A DNA stretch of 64,000 bases from Favolaschia claudopus (taxonomy: Eukaryota; Basidiomycota; Agaricomycetes; Agaricales; Mycenaceae): the NCBI GenBank assembly GCA_037176885.1, contig JAWWNJ010000006.1, positions 1-64,000 of the forward strand, in the 5' to 3' direction. Every line of letters starts with the position of its first letter. The stretch's first letter is position 1. The position numbers and the translations under genes are program-made. A model generated the notes under the pieces. It made no database searches. It was not told the origin of the DNA and saw only the letters and a list, made by a program, of their open reading frames with translations. Positions 10,810 through 22,932 of the stretch are shown piece by piece.

Positions 10810-12606
10810 ATGGACGCCGGTGAAGACGAATTCGACCGAATTCTTCGCGAAGACACAATACCAGATGGATTTTTTGACGCTCTTGATGCTCTCGAGCGTC
10901 TCCCTTCGTCTTCGTGCGTTAATTTTTTGTAACAACGTTAATTTGATTTCTCTAACCTCTCGCCCGAAGCGCGCCGCCAATCTCAGTTAAAGCGGAAGCA
11001 GACCTAGACGAATTCGATACACTTCTCTCTGACGAAGTCTCCTCTGACTTTCTACTTGCGCTCGACGAGATGGAGCGATTAGCTTCCCAACAATGCTCGA
11101 CATCATCATCACCACCGCCCTCGCTATCCCCGGCCTCCTCTGCGCCTCGCCCTGTCTCGCTAACGAATCCTGAGCGATCAGCATTGCCCATATCTGCACC
11201 TCTTTACTTTGGCAGCGCCCCTCTACTCGCGCCACGGTCCATCCCGCCGCCTCCGTCTCCCTTACGCGTCATCACCAAGTACGTCGCGATTTTCTTCTTC
11301 ATTTGAATATATCAATCTCAAGACATTAATACAGCGCGCCTACCACTCCACCTCGTCCCCGGAATAAATCTAGGCTGCTATGCTCGCCGATATCAATCTC
11401 GAGCGATTCATCGTGCGTTATTCAAATATTTCCGCCTCGCATACCTCCAATATCTAACCCATTGTACTTAGGTCTGAATCCGAGTACGTATCCTGATACT
11501 CTCTTCGCCGGTGGGCTAACGTCTCGACAACAGCGACGATGACGAAACCGACGACACCTCGCCGCCATTCACCTCTCCCCTATTGACGGACATCCCGCCT
11601 TCGGTGCCACAACCACGACTCAGCACCATCGCTCGTCTAGCTAACGAAAGGTGAGCATCTCAGTCATCTATGCTACATGTATCAATTCTACCTACCATCT
11701 CACATCTATCCGACGCAGACCTCCCTCCTTTCGTCCAAATCTCAAACGCAAAGCTCCCGCCGTCGAAGAGGTTTGTCTGCTTCGTCTTTTAATCCCTCGC
11801 GCAATCGCTCACTCATTCCGTCCCTCTTTTCTCAACCCCAGACCCCTCCCTCCAAAAAACCGCGCCATCACAACAATCGACCCCAACCCCAACAACAACC
11901 CAACCCCCACCAAACCCACCTCCACCGCTTCTTCTCCGCCTACCCCCGTTTCACCTACGTCCCCAACCTCCCCGCCTCCGCACAATACCACGCCCTCTGC
12001 CACCTCTACAACTTCCATCACCAGCGCGGCCGCACCAAATCCCCGAAGGAGAAGGCCGACGCAGACGCCGCGTTCCTCGACTTTCAAGACGCGCTGGCGC
12101 AGACGTTCGTTGCGATTTATGGAGGGGATGTCAATCGTTTGCCGGGGCTGCAGTATTTGTGTGAAGTGTTGCACGTGGATCCGATTCCGCAGAGTATTTG
12201 GGCGTGTAAAGCGGTGCGTTTGAATGAGTTATTATTGGTTTCTCCATTCCTTTCTTCCATTCGATTCAACTCCATTCAACTCCATTCCCTTCCGATTCGT
12301 TCATTCGACTCAACTCCTTTATCGTTCCCTTTAAAGTACCTTCCCATTCTAACGTATGCATCCCACCCCACCCAGAAACTCCGCACCCTCCACGTCAACA
12401 TCGTCGACCTCGTCGACTGCGGCCTCCTCCACAACAAAATCACGCCCTCTCAGATCTTCGCCACCGAACAGGCGTTGGTCAAATACACGCGGGACACGAG
12501 GAAGATATTCGCTATAGGAAGGGCGAAGGGGACGTTGTTGAAGTTTTTGTTGAGGAAGATATTCAATAGGTGGGATGAGGATGAGGAGGATTGGGATGAT
12601 TATTAG
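10810..12606 (+). CDS. Conserved fungal protein of unknown function, 424 aa
   Basis: Exons: 10810-10913, 10970-11278, 11335-11412, 11472-11483, 11534-11650, 11719-11770, 11842-12213, 12376-12606; the phases fit, including a 12-nt micro-exon. Residues about 7-32 and 44-75 contain two copies of a short acidic/hydrophobic motif, roughly EFD-x-[IL]-L-x(5)-[PS]-x-[GD]-F-x(2)-ALD-x-[LM]-ERL, encoded on exons 1 and 2. A Pro/Ser-rich basic middle follows. The C-terminal half (from about residue 254, FFSAYPRF...) matches a pattern I recall from many fungal hypothetical proteins: FPxFxYxP, then DALVQTFxxxYGxDVNxLxxLQxLC, HVNIVDLVD, YTRxTxKIF, LLKFLLRxI. No biochemical role is known to me. It is divergently paired with the Myb-like gene at 8048-10137. 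The convergent neighbour ends about 200 nt downstream. Confidence 0.8.
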
Positions 12607-12809
12607 AGCGGGTGAGGTATAGATTTCCTGATTTTTGTTTTGTTTTCGTTCTGTAAATGATAATAGCTGCTTCGCATTTCGAGACCACGATCCAGCATTT
12701 CTCTTTGACTGCTTCGCCAAAATTGTTCGGTATCATCATAATATTGGGGAGTGCGTCGACTCAACTTCACCAGTCGGAAAAGTAATAAGATTAAACAAAT
12801 ACTCTATGT

Positions 12810-14149
12810 TCAGAACCCTTTAATTGCCTCCTTCAAATACCTGATCACCTCCCCTTCCAACGCTTTATCGCTCGCGGAGCCACTCAGTTTTCTCTCAACC
12901 CCAACGGGGACAAAGTACTGCGAGAGAAACATCAGTCAAACCAATCAATCTCGAGGCGAAGAGGCGCTACACACCTTCCCGTTGATTTCCTCCCCGGTAG
13001 CCGTCATCCCCGCCCATAGCTGCGTGTATGCTCCGACGTGAGGTGGGGAGAAGGCAATCGCCGCGAAGAATCTGTTGAACGCCGAGTGTCTATGAAAGCG
13101 AAGAAACAGAGTCAGCTCCGAGTCGTTGCATGTGTTACGGAATGAGCAAGAAACTGCGACTCACCGCTGCAAACCAGTCTGAATCAACCCGGGATGAAGC
13201 GAACACGAGACGAGCACGCCCGGATGTGCTTTGGCGTAATAATTTGCTATGAAGATGTTGCCGGTTTTGCTGGCACCGTAGAGAGTCCTATCGGGGTGCA
13301 CATAAGTACTACAGGCAAGTGAATATAAGGTAAAAGAGACCATTAACGCACATCGGCGCCATCATACTCCCCACCTTCTTAATCAGCGCGTCCCGAGCGG
13401 GGCCGTCTTTCGCTGCGTCCATGAATACAGCGCTCTTGGGGGCGAAGGAGTATGCAGCGGAGGAAGTGTTGATGATGCGAGCGGGGACGGAGTGGTGTTA
13501 GTGTGAGGCGATTAGGGCGGGAAGCTGGGTAGGATGTCATGCGAGGAGAAGGATTGGAAAGGACAAGGCGTACGAGCAGCTCGATGAGGAAGAACAAATT
13601 CTAGCAGATTCGAATGTCCCTCAATCACGAAACAATGCCAAGGCAATATCAGGCGTACGCAAGTCGTATTGTTGCTCCGTGAGTAGATCTGTGGGAGGTG
13701 TTATGACCCCGCTATAGGAATAATACTCAGCATGAGGCGACAGGAAATCAAAACCAGGAGACAGACAAGTACTCTCCCATTATTAAACAAAACATCCAGC
13801 TTCATCTCCCTCGAAAGAAACTCCTCCGCAGCCTTTCGCACGCTCCTCAGATCCGCAAGATCGAGAGCAATAAACTCGGCGCGCTTGCCCGTCTCAGTTT
13901 GCAGCTGTTGGATGGCTTCCATGCCTTTGCTCTTCGAACGTGCGGCGAGATATACTTCGGCGTTCTTCAGCAGTAATGCTTTGACGGTTTCGTATCCGAT
14001 TCCAGAGTTTCCGCCCGTGACGAAAATGACCTAGAAAGCTTATGATTCAGACGAGAGCGTTTGAGAGAAAAAGTAGTACGAGAACTAGAACGTACCTTTC
14101 CAGACTGATCAGCGATATCTCGATCAGGGAGAAATTTGTTGCACGGCAT
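12810..14149 (-). pseudogene. Short-chain dehydrogenase/reductase, apparently broken
   Basis: Exon 1 (14096-14149) and exon 2 (13773-14030) give the SDR Rossmann start (VTGGNSGIG, the NAD(P)-binding TGxxxGIG) and the LDVLFNN segment. Later parts encode INTSSAAYSF (catalytic Ser region), YGASK (catalytic Y-x3-K, near 13240), HPGLIQTGL and a normal C-terminus ending at 12810. Between these the frame fails three times. After LFNN the only donor breaks the frame into the AGV-type continuation. The segment with FFLIELL (near 13580) is out of frame with its left flank. An in-frame TAA near 13500 sits six bases into an ASH-HSVPARIINTSS segment. The family is the WWOX/retinol-dehydrogenase-like fungal SDRs. 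It is either a recent pseudogene or a region with sequencing errors. Confidence 0.7.
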
Positions 14150-15455
14150 ATTGGAAGACACGGATTTGAGAGAATATGCGAGTCTGAGAAGTAGATTCGA
14201 GACCGAGAAGACGGAGTTGAGTGGGAAGACAGGAGAAAATCCTTTAGGCTTTTAAACGATTCGCAGAGCCGAGCTTGAGAATGCACAGGTACAATACATG
14301 CCGCACAACATGCAAGAAAGCGGCCTGGCATGCTAATCGAGCTGCGTCAACAACGTTGCGCGGATACATGTCGATCCGGATAGTACACGGATACAGCGCG
14401 TAGGTTGGTGTGCGTCGGATACAGCGCGGATCGTTGGAGGACAGGGTACGCATAGCCTTAGCCTAGTTGGCTGTACGGTATGGGCTGCGTATCATCGGCT
14501 TGAGAACATTGCATACGCGTCGACTCGCTGAGCTGACCGTCAGGCGGCGGCTAGGGAGTGATGGCGGGATTTTTCGATATCTTACAGGTGAAATGAGTCT
14601 TCGGCAGGCATGCCAAACGGTAAGTAGACTGTGGTAGAGCCTCGAGGAGATGGCCAGTCAAACGACGCGCATACTGGTCGAGGGAGTTGTGAAGTGGTTG
14701 TGGGGAATGGCAAGCTGGATTGCGGTGATGGCCGAATGGTGACATTCGGAATTCTCCGAATATGCTTGTCGTCGTCTTCCTTCATCTTCGGGGTCGGAAA
14801 ACAAAGAAATAAAGCTCTGGAACTCCCTTAGAGAAACTGGGTCTAAGCTGGCTCAGACCTCAATTCAAGCAGCATCTGCCGCCCTCGATAAATTCAAGCT
14901 CGCCCTCGATTTTTTCTATTACTACAGTCAATTTTTGGATCCGATCCAGCAGCCGTTCATACCACTTTCGGACGTCTACGTCAAGTTCCGAATATGTTTG
15001 AGAGTAAACTTTATCGTCTCGGACGTAATTATTCCTGATTGTTCTCCCCAGAGTGGTAGGCGTTGTGCCACATCTTCGCCAGTCTCACCCGCGCAGCATC
15101 CACCTCCTTCTAAAGTGCGACCTCCATGTACTACTCCCATCTGCGTCTCTTGTGCTCCACTCCCTTGTACTCCGGCTCTGCCTCCTTCTTCTCTGGCTTG
15201 TCGATGGTTGCTGGAAAAATATCAAAAGCTTCGTTCCAGACGCCGCAAAGGCGAGACTCATACGAAGGCGGGCAGTGACGACGGACTTGTTCTTCAAGGT
15301 TTCGTGTCCAGCCCTAAATTACTGATCAGTCCTTCAGTTGTGCATCCACGGCTCATTGGATCCTACCTCGACCCCGACAACCATACAACCTTCCTCGCGG
15401 TTTTTCTATCCGTCCGAGCCGCCCGCAAACAACCAACCGCGCGTGTTATATATAA
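14150..15455. other. Intergenic, no gene recognised
   Basis: A 242-codon frame (14935-15663) runs through this region but overlaps the 3' exon of the minus-strand gene antisense and has no motif. Between 14350 and 14435 the segment CGGATAC recurs three times, twice as CGGATACAGCGCG. I see no other feature. Confidence 0.5.
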
Positions 15456-16296
15456 TTATACCTTCCCTTTCCCCTTCTCAGCACGATCCAAAACATCTGC
15501 ATCCGGCCGCTTCCTACACCCACAGCAAGTCCAAATCAAAAACCCAAGGAACGCAGCGGTGCCGACAGCCAAGATAGGTCCTGCGATCAGCGCAGGTAGC
15601 CTTGCGAAATTGTCAGGGTTTGTGCCTAGGTCGGAAGTAGAAGTGGAGTTGGATGATGGGTGAGAGGAGGCGTATTCGCTGCCGGGAGGAGGAGGAGGAG
15701 GCGAGGGTTGCGAAGTGATAGAGTCGGTTGTCGAGGGTATCAAAGGTGAAGGGAGCGGGGTAAATGATGCTGCGTCAACGGAGGAAGGAGTTGCCCCGGG
15801 TGCAGCAGCCGTAGATCTGTCGAGACGAAAAGGTTCGCTGGTGGCTAGCAGTCTGGAGCACGATCAGTATATAGAACGTCTCGAAGAAGAGTTTGTGAAA
15901 CAATACTCACTGCCCCCCACCAAAGGAAACCGCCCGCAAAACAAACGCTTGCTGTCGAAATCTACTGTGATTCATCCATTATTCAGAATATATTCGCACA
16001 CACATTAGGATCAAAGCCCTCAGTACTCACCTCGCCGCCGATGCAGACCCAACCTCTGGAAACACAAAAGAAAACTGCCCAGCAGATCCATCAACCTTAT
16101 CCACAGTAGCTTTCGAATCGCCACTCCTATTCGAGGCAACTTCTAATACCCATATCGATGGGTCCACGGCAGGATCGCTAGTCCAGGTAACCCGAAGTGG
16201 TCGCCCGGGGATTACGAGGTCATCGAGAGGTCCGAAGGTGAGAGCGGAATTTACATGTTGAAGAAGAAGAAGAAGAAATAGTAGGAAGAAAATCAT
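15456..16296 (-). CDS. Kre9/Ig-like secreted membrane protein, 238 aa
   Basis: Exons 16031-16296, 15911-15964 and 15456-15852 join in frame. Residues 1-18 (MIFFLLFLLLLLQHVNSA) form a signal peptide. Residues about 20-110 resemble the small Ig-like Kre9/Knh1 N-terminal domain common in Agaricomycetes, with R-V-T-W-T-S-D as the typical TWTSD strand and an FSFVFPEV strand. A Ser/Thr/Pro-rich stalk follows. A single membrane segment (around LPALIAGPILAVGTAAFLGF) leads into a Cys-Cys-x-Cys-basic cytosolic tail, so the protein is type I rather than GPI-anchored. It probably acts at the cell surface; the ligand is unknown. The second Kre9-like gene is at 41580-42446. Confidence 0.75.
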
Positions 16297-17079
16297 GCAT
16301 GACCTGCAGCTGCTCAGGAAGAAGCATTCAAATTTGTGATTCTTGCAGATCCTGAAGAACACTCACCAAGAAAGAGACATCGCCCACTCCGAAACCCTGC
16401 CGAAGCCCGCACAAAAAAAGAAACCCCAGCCGCAACGACGCGAAGAAAGGTGGGGGAGAGGGCAAAAGGCTATACCTTCCCGGTCCACTGGCCAGCAAAG
16501 TTTTCATATAGATTACAGAGAAGTCTCTGGGCACGTCAGGAAGAGCCATGATATAGCATCGACATCAAGGATCGCCTGATAGTAGTAACGATTGAGAGAG
16601 CCAGGAAACTGCCGGACTGTTTTACGTGGAGGGGCCGCGGCGTATTTGAGGTTTGCGAGGGACGATGGAGAATCGCGCGTTACGGTCGGACACTTGGGTC
16701 CCTTGATGAGGTTACATCGGATTCGTGCGCGGTATCCAGTGGAAGTCCGAGATGATTTGAGTCTTGAAGCTTGAAGCAGTAGACTTTGCACTGGACTTTG
16801 GGGGTTTGCTTTGTGGAATAACAGCTGAGGGTTCCTTGAGTCTGGTCGAGCGGGAAGAAACGGGAAGAAAGCCGTTGACGACGACTGACAACAATTTTGA
16901 GACATGCAGTGCACAGCCCTCCTTACATCTATCCGCATTTTAACAATTCACTCTATTCATGCGAACCGTCACGGATGTGTAGTAATAGTGAGTGACGCAA
17001 GAAAATGACTACAGAAAGTTCCACGGCTTGGTATACCAGTGGACGGGTCAATTGACACAATATTCAACAATTTCGCCAT
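16297..17079. other. Intergenic, no gene recognised
   Basis: The region lies between two minus-strand genes. A 141-codon minus-strand frame (16513-16938) has no motif or splice support and is probably chance. The stretch should include the promoter of the 15456-16296 gene. Confidence 0.45.
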
Positions 17080-18967
17080 TCAACAATCCCAACATCTCCG
17101 GAAAATTGTTCGGAGCTTCCGCCGTTCGGCTGCCATTCATTCTATCCGCCCAGTTCAGTTCAAGTTCCAGCAAACGGCGAGCAATGCACGTACCCATTCT
17201 CGTCGCCCGCTTCCTCTTCTTCATTTGCTCGTGCTTACCCTCTTCTTCCTCCTCCTCACGATCAACCTCAACCTCCGCGTACTTGCGCTTCTGCGCATGC
17301 CCTTCGCGCCCTGGATCAAGAACGTCTTGGAACCACCTCGCCACCCGAGCTACGCTCCCCACCTCCCCGTATATCGCCCACGCAAAATCGATTGAAAATA
17401 TAGAGATCTTGAGAACGAGCTGAGATAATGCCGCGTGGATGCGGTGTGGATCTGAGTCTTCATCTTGAAATGATGGATCTAAGCGTAGATTATAGTTGGC
17501 GAAATATAAAGGAAAGCATCAAAGATATAGAGAAAGAAGTGATGACATACCACTCGGCTCAGACGACGCCTCAGCGATCGGCATCGAATCCCTCAGCGCG
17601 GCCGCCTGCTCCTCAAGTAACTCCTTCGTCGCCTCGAGATCGCCTTTGTGCGTATACACCTCCCACGCGTAATCCACGGTGAAGACCTTGCTGCGGTGCG
17701 CTATGCGAGATAGCTTGCGGTGCAGTCTCGCGTGTTGCGCGGCGAGAGATTCGTCGGCTTCGTCCGAGTCGTCACAGTCTGCTGGAATTCCTCGCGTTCC
17801 GGCCGCAGCATCGACACTTGCAGTTGGATGCACAGGCGAGGGGGGCGATGCGGTGTATGGTGCCTGTGGCGAAAAAGCTTGTTTTAGTAGGCAATACAGA
17901 TCGGGACGGCATGACGGGCAGAAAACAAAAAGGCTCACGGAAAATAGGGATGTCATAGAATGTAGCATTGAGGTAGAGGCTCGAACTGTAGACGGAGACG
18001 GTGGTCGTGTGTCTGAGCCACCGAGAGCGGTAGACGGCGCAGCAGCAGGTGCACTGGAGGGCTGGGGATAGTGTGAGATGCGTGGTCTATGTTACGGGTG
18101 GGATTGACATGCCGAGGTCAAGCAGAGAGGATTCTTTGTAGCTTTGGGGCTGGTGACGAAGCCTCGAAACGCGAGGCGGTCTTTCAGGGGCGAGAGCTTC
18201 AAACGCGACAGGTTTTCTCAGCTCTCGAAATCAAGAGCTAGTGCTTCAAGATCGGAAACGCACCTCATCGGAAGCTTCGACCTGTGGTGCACGACATGGC
18301 GAGGAACGCGTGGACGGCTGGGAAAAAGATTAATGTATCATTGTGTATTCTTCATGATAGAGCAAGAGACGTACAGGCAAAGAATTAGACAGGACCAACG
18401 GTGAGCCCAGAGGTTGTACATCCTCGGGCTGACGATGACTCGGCGCATATTGACGCGAACTCGGAATGGTGTTGGCCGATTTGCGACCGTATGTCTGGAT
18501 TGCTATTCATGAACTCTGCGTTCATTGGATACTTTGACAATGGACTCACCCTTAGAGTCTTCGCCGCCGACTTGGGCGTGGACGATCCAGGATGCTCTCG
18601 GGCTGAGTATCGTTGTACGCGTCGATCGAACTCCACGTGCTTGTTCTTGTAGCGCGTCATCCAGGACTTCGCGGGTCGATGGCGGCTCCAAGAGAACTTT
18701 TCGGATGCCTGGAAGATAGTCCGTTTGAGGTGAATACGGTCCTTGTCGAACGACGAATGCATACCTCCGGGCCCAACACTGCGTAGAAGTCCTGACTGTA
18801 ACGTTTCGTCGCAGTTGCGTCTTGCTTCGCAATGAAGTCAGCGAGGAGCTCGTCCTCGGAGGAGTCGAATCTGCCGATACCGCGTCAGATGCGCGGGACG
18901 CTGAACGAGACTCCAAGACGAACCTGACGTTGCGATAATTGTCTCCGATTGCTGAAGTCTTGGGCAT
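17080..18967 (-). CDS. Rap1/TRF2IP Myb-domain telomere-type protein, about 459 aa
   Basis: Exons: 18924-18967, 18765-18870, 18550-18708, 18375-18494, 18264-18317, 18096-18221, 17939-18061, 17551-17863, 17194-17478, 17080-17129; all phases agree. Residues 15-80 form a good Rap1-type Myb module: an FDSSEDELLADFIAK helix, an intron after LGPE, then FSW57SRHRPAKSW66MTRYK and a basic helix ending EFDRRV. W, S-W and R-Y-K are the family's core and recognition-helix positions. A Ser/Pro-rich middle follows. Two internal copies of F-[ST]-[IV]-D-[YF]-A-W-x-[IV]-Y lie at about 305-314 and 376-385; these could be C-terminal RCT-like helices, which is a weak inference. The tail is acidic then basic. No BRCT domain precedes the Myb, unlike yeast Rap1. 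This is the best Rap1 candidate of the three family members in the window. The last exon is the least certain part; reading on would stop at 17048. Confidence 0.78.
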
Positions 18968-19610
18968 CGTAGAATATTAGGAAGAGTCAGGTCGAGGGAG
19001 GTAGAGGTTGTGGGCGAGTGAGAAGAATGTCTCGAAATCAGTCATTGAATCGGCGGAAGAAGGGCCGAGGGAAATCAGACAAAAGCTAATCACTTGCAGG
19101 GTCGGATTTCGAAGCTGTTCGAGATTGCTTCTCAACTAACGGTGTATAGGTCATTTACCGGAAAACTACAGCGTTCAGAGATCGAAAAGGATTTCTTCAA
19201 CGAAGAGACGAGAGCACGGAGGGGACTGCTCGACGACAGTGGTGGTTCAAGACAAGCCAGACGACGACACGTGTCGCATCGACTCCGCAATCATCTCGGC
19301 GTGATTTTAGCCCTCGGCCTCAGCCGGTCCACTCGCGCTGGAATAATTTGTTCGCTCGCTCAGATGCAAAGTAGTAGGACTCGAAACTCAGAGATCCGTG
19401 GAGTCTTGGAGCGGGTTGGTTCCATTCGCCGACGCCAACTTATTGTTCAGAATATCGAATCAACAGCAAGCACGAACATGCCAAGAAATTTAAGTTTATG
19501 TTGAAAAAAAGCAAGAAATATACGATGTGCGGGCTGTAAGACTATATAACAACTAGTGAAATCCATTATCGTGATCTGTAAGTTAGTCGTTCGATCAAGC
19601 GCCGTTCACT
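18968..19610. other. Intergenic region upstream of the Rap1-like gene
   Basis: It contains the promoter of the Rap1-like gene and the 3' flank of the coiled-coil gene. A 136-codon plus-strand frame at 19094-19504 has no motif. A 12-bp perfect palindrome with a central E-box lies at 19265-19276. The 40-bp block upstream of the other two family members is absent here. Confidence 0.45.
19265..19276. promoter_or_regulatory. E-box palindrome CGACACGTGTCG
   Basis: A perfect 12-bp palindrome centred on CACGTG, about 300 nt upstream of the Rap1-like start codon. CACGTG is the site of bHLH proteins that carry H-x3-E-x3-R in the basic region, and one such protein is encoded at 59995-62612. Any regulatory link is speculation. 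Confidence 0.3.
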
Positions 19611-21814
19611 TCAACTCGTCCGCACACGCTTCGCATCCGGACTCCATTCTGGCGATCCAAGTTCTCGTGCCTCGCGCTTACCAAGTTGGCGCTGGAGTGC
19701 ATCATTGACGTTTTTCAATACAGCCAATTGACTCTCTTGGGACTTCGATTCCTGTAGATACAGTCAGCGATATCATTCAATCTGCCCAGCTTTGACACAA
19801 ACACTTCGAAGCGTCTACATTTTCGACTTCCGTCAGATTTGAATTCTCGACATGTAAGAAAAGCTACGTACAGTGATCTTGGTCCTGGAAGCAACCGGAT
19901 GAGCGACCTGAACAAGACCCGCACCCATAAAACAATCCTTACCGAAGTTCGACCGCCTCCGCGTTGATCTTCTCCGCAGCGCCAATCACCTCACCACACG
20001 TCTGGACAATAAAAAACAACGTCACACCATCGTGCATGAGAGTAGGAGAACTCAAAGAACCTTCTGCAGCTCATTCTTGTCCACCCAAAGCGCTCGGTAG
20101 TCCTGTTTTAATCGTTTCAGTTTTTGACAGCACCCATGAATTAAGAGATACTGAAACGCACCTCATGCATTTTCAAATTCCTCGCTTCGAGATCATCGCA
20201 AATCTGAGAAAAAAAGTACGTTCGATCAGTCAGCAAACTTCTGCGATTATTGGATGAAGTGGTGACGAACTGCTTTTAACTGGGACGAGGACTGAATGTG
20301 AATAGTTAGTCGGCGATGGAAGTTGATTTATATATGCCCGACATGACGCACTGCTGAACTGTTTTGTTCTAGATACGCATTCCTCTGCGCCAACTGCTGG
20401 TTCGCGGCTGCCAGTTTGTCGTATCGCTGGAACAAGATGAATTCAAGAGACGTATATATCGACTGTTACTGTTCGAAGTACCTTTTGCAGCTCTTCGCTC
20501 AGCTCCAGTTCCTCATTGTACAATCGGTCAAGTTTTGCGTAAGCCTGCGAAGCACTTTGCTGAGGAGAATAAGGGATAAAGGAAATGAACGGAGTTACCT
20601 GTTGTGAAGCTTGTGCCTGCCCAACGCATTACCGTTAGTTGATCGTTCAGTGGCATCGAACGAATGGATTATCACCTGTTTCACGGCCTTGGTCACGTCG
20701 TTCGACAAGTCGGCGACTCTGTCGGTCAAGTCCTCGTTCTGCATAAGAAGTATCGGACAACATGTATGGAATCCGCGCGACCCTGACCTGTCTTTTTTCT
20801 CTGACAAAATTCTCGTGCAATTCATTCGATCTTGTCATCTGGTCTCCGTGCTACAAAACAATGTTGAGATGTGCTCGCGAAAGATGGAATGGCGATCGTA
20901 CCCGTTTCTGCCACGCAGTCAATTCATTCCCTAGTGCATTAACCTCATTCTTAAGCGAATTAAGCTCTCTAGAGTTCGAGTTCTGTTGATAGAACAGGAG
21001 TCAAGAGAAAAAGAATGAGATAACTCTTGAGTTGGGGGTAAAACTCACGGTGCTACTCGGTTTCCCCTTCTTCAACGCGTGGTATTTCTTTTGGAGGTCT
21101 TGTAAGTTCTGAAGAAGATCAGTGCTGAAAGGAAGAAATTGCAGGGCAGAGCATACATTTTCGACATCGGTTTTCTGTTAGGCGGAGAAAAGAAACTTTG
21201 AGGATGCATCGAGATTGAGTCTGAAAAGAATACGTGCCGCATTCGAGATTTCTATCGCGTGTTGCTCATACGCAGTGGCGTTGATCAGGGCTTCGTCTTT
21301 GGCGGTACTCATCTCGGAGTGCGACTGGAAAGATATGAAGGGTGCCACACTCATCAGAAAAACCGCACTCACGCGCTTGAGCTCACGATGCGCGATCTTC
21401 AGCGCGTCGTATTTGTTGCGCAAATCCTCCGTCTCTTCCGCCTGCGAAAAGCAATACTGTGAGTATTATCAACGCGCTAGTCTCAGACAGACTTGGTCAT
21501 TCTCAGAACCACGGAGTTTCGTTGCTTTTGCCGCGTCTTCTTGCAAGCTCACAAGCTCCTTACGGAGTCTCGTTATTTCCGCATCCGCCTGAAGGGATAC
21601 GATGGTCGAGTTGGCTCTCGCTTCGCAAATCGCATCGTTAGCAGCCTGACGCTGAAGTCGTCGCCTCGACCGTTAACAACTAAAAGTCTTAGCCCTGTTG
21701 CCGCGATCTGCCTACCTCCTTCACAAGCTTTTCCTCCAGAGTCCGTACGCGGACACTACTTTCTTCGAATGCGCGGACGAGTTGCTCAAAGACCTTGGAA
21801 GGGTCCTTATCCAT
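19611..21814 (-). CDS. Long coiled-coil protein with about 18-20 exons
   Basis: The start is the ATG at 21814 (MDKDPSKVFEQLVRAFEES). Clear exons are 21716-21814, 21493-21651 and 21373-21441. Many short exons follow down to the last, which ends LGSPEWSPDAKRVRTS with its stop at 19611. The introns I could place are phase 0 in nearly every case. The product is continuous heptad-rich helix of roughly 350-400 residues (LRKELVSLQED, LQDLQKKYHALKK, RYDKLAAANQQLAQRN) with a short basic C-terminal tail. No motor, kinase or membrane segment is visible. It probably serves as a structural or tethering protein. Some internal boundaries are uncertain, notably near 21240, where the best phase-preserving donor would be a GC rather than a GT. 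Confidence 0.7.
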
Positions 21815-22932
21815 CGTCGAGACGAAAACGAACGGGCAGCGCAAGGCGCTGAGAAGCAAAAGGAAAACGAAGGAAAAAAGCGGAAGGAAGAAACTTGCGG
21901 TCACATGATGCGCGAGAATATTGTTTCGGCCGATCGGGAGTTGCCGGTCTTCCTTGTCTCCTGCCACAACCAAGCCACAACTCACTCGCAAGCTCAACGA
22001 TTTCGGCGGTATTCCACAGGAGGATATCTTCGCGCGGGATTCCCGAGATTGCATAGCACTCTTTGAAACTGCGCTCGCTTGACTGCAGAATGGTGGCACA
22101 ACTCGAAAAACAAGCAATTTCGATGAATCTTCGACCGTGCCGGCGACCCGCCGGCGAGGTATCTCTGGACCAGACTGGACTCGAGCCTCCAAGAATCCAA
22201 ATTCTCCTTCTTTTTGCTTGCGTTTCTACTGCAGATTGGGAACGCACATTTTCAGGCAGCTAATCAGGGGCAGCCCATACATGGTTCATGATGGGTACAT
22301 TCGTCACGGTCAAATCTTGCAGTTGAACTCTAAGGCTTCGACCTGTGTGTATCTTGTCCGTAGTGTCCCGGCACTAGAAAGTTTGAGGCTGGATCCGACG
22401 CATTGGAGGTATCTTCATCTTGCTGTTACACCGACACCCTATTTACTGTTTGCTATCTTGTAGCGTGTCAACCTCCGGCAATGGGACTCGGACTCCGAGC
22501 CTTTATACTATAGAAACAGGATAGGTGGAGTATAGTTTGTCTAGAAATTCTGCTACGCGAACTCTACTACAACGCATAGGAAATGCCAACTACGGGGCAA
22601 CCACCGCCCAGTTTTCTTACTTAAAAGGTTCGTTGGGTTAAATTCAATCTGAAGTCAAAAAACTCTCGTCTCACGCCTCAAAGCGGCTGTCTTTGCAGAT
22701 TAGACCGCGGTTTTTTGCAACCGCTCTCAAACTTCGTACTCCAACCATCGAAGGCCGAAGCATCCATCCTGCGGTGGCAACTCTTTCGACGCGGCCAGCG
22801 TACCTTGAGGCGAAGAACTTGGCGAAGAAACATGATTTCTATCGTCAGATTCGCCGCGGCAACCAATTACTTCTCCCTCGAGCACGCTCGCCGTCAAAGC
22901 GGTGCCCAGAAATCCCGAACGTTGAAGCAAAT
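21815..22932. other. Intergenic, no clear gene
   Basis: Minus-strand frames at 21807-22247 are extensions or shadows of the coiled-coil gene's first exon. From 22690 a plus-strand frame opens that may include 5' exons of the next, uncertain gene. No motif was recognised. Confidence 0.4.

Noticed and set aside
14935..15663. 242-codon plus-strand frame
   Set aside because: It is antisense to a well-supported minus-strand exon with signal peptide and membrane segment elsewhere in the same gene, and it shows no motifs.
16513..16938. 141-codon minus-strand frame
   Set aside because: No family motif, no splice partners, ordinary composition; likely chance.
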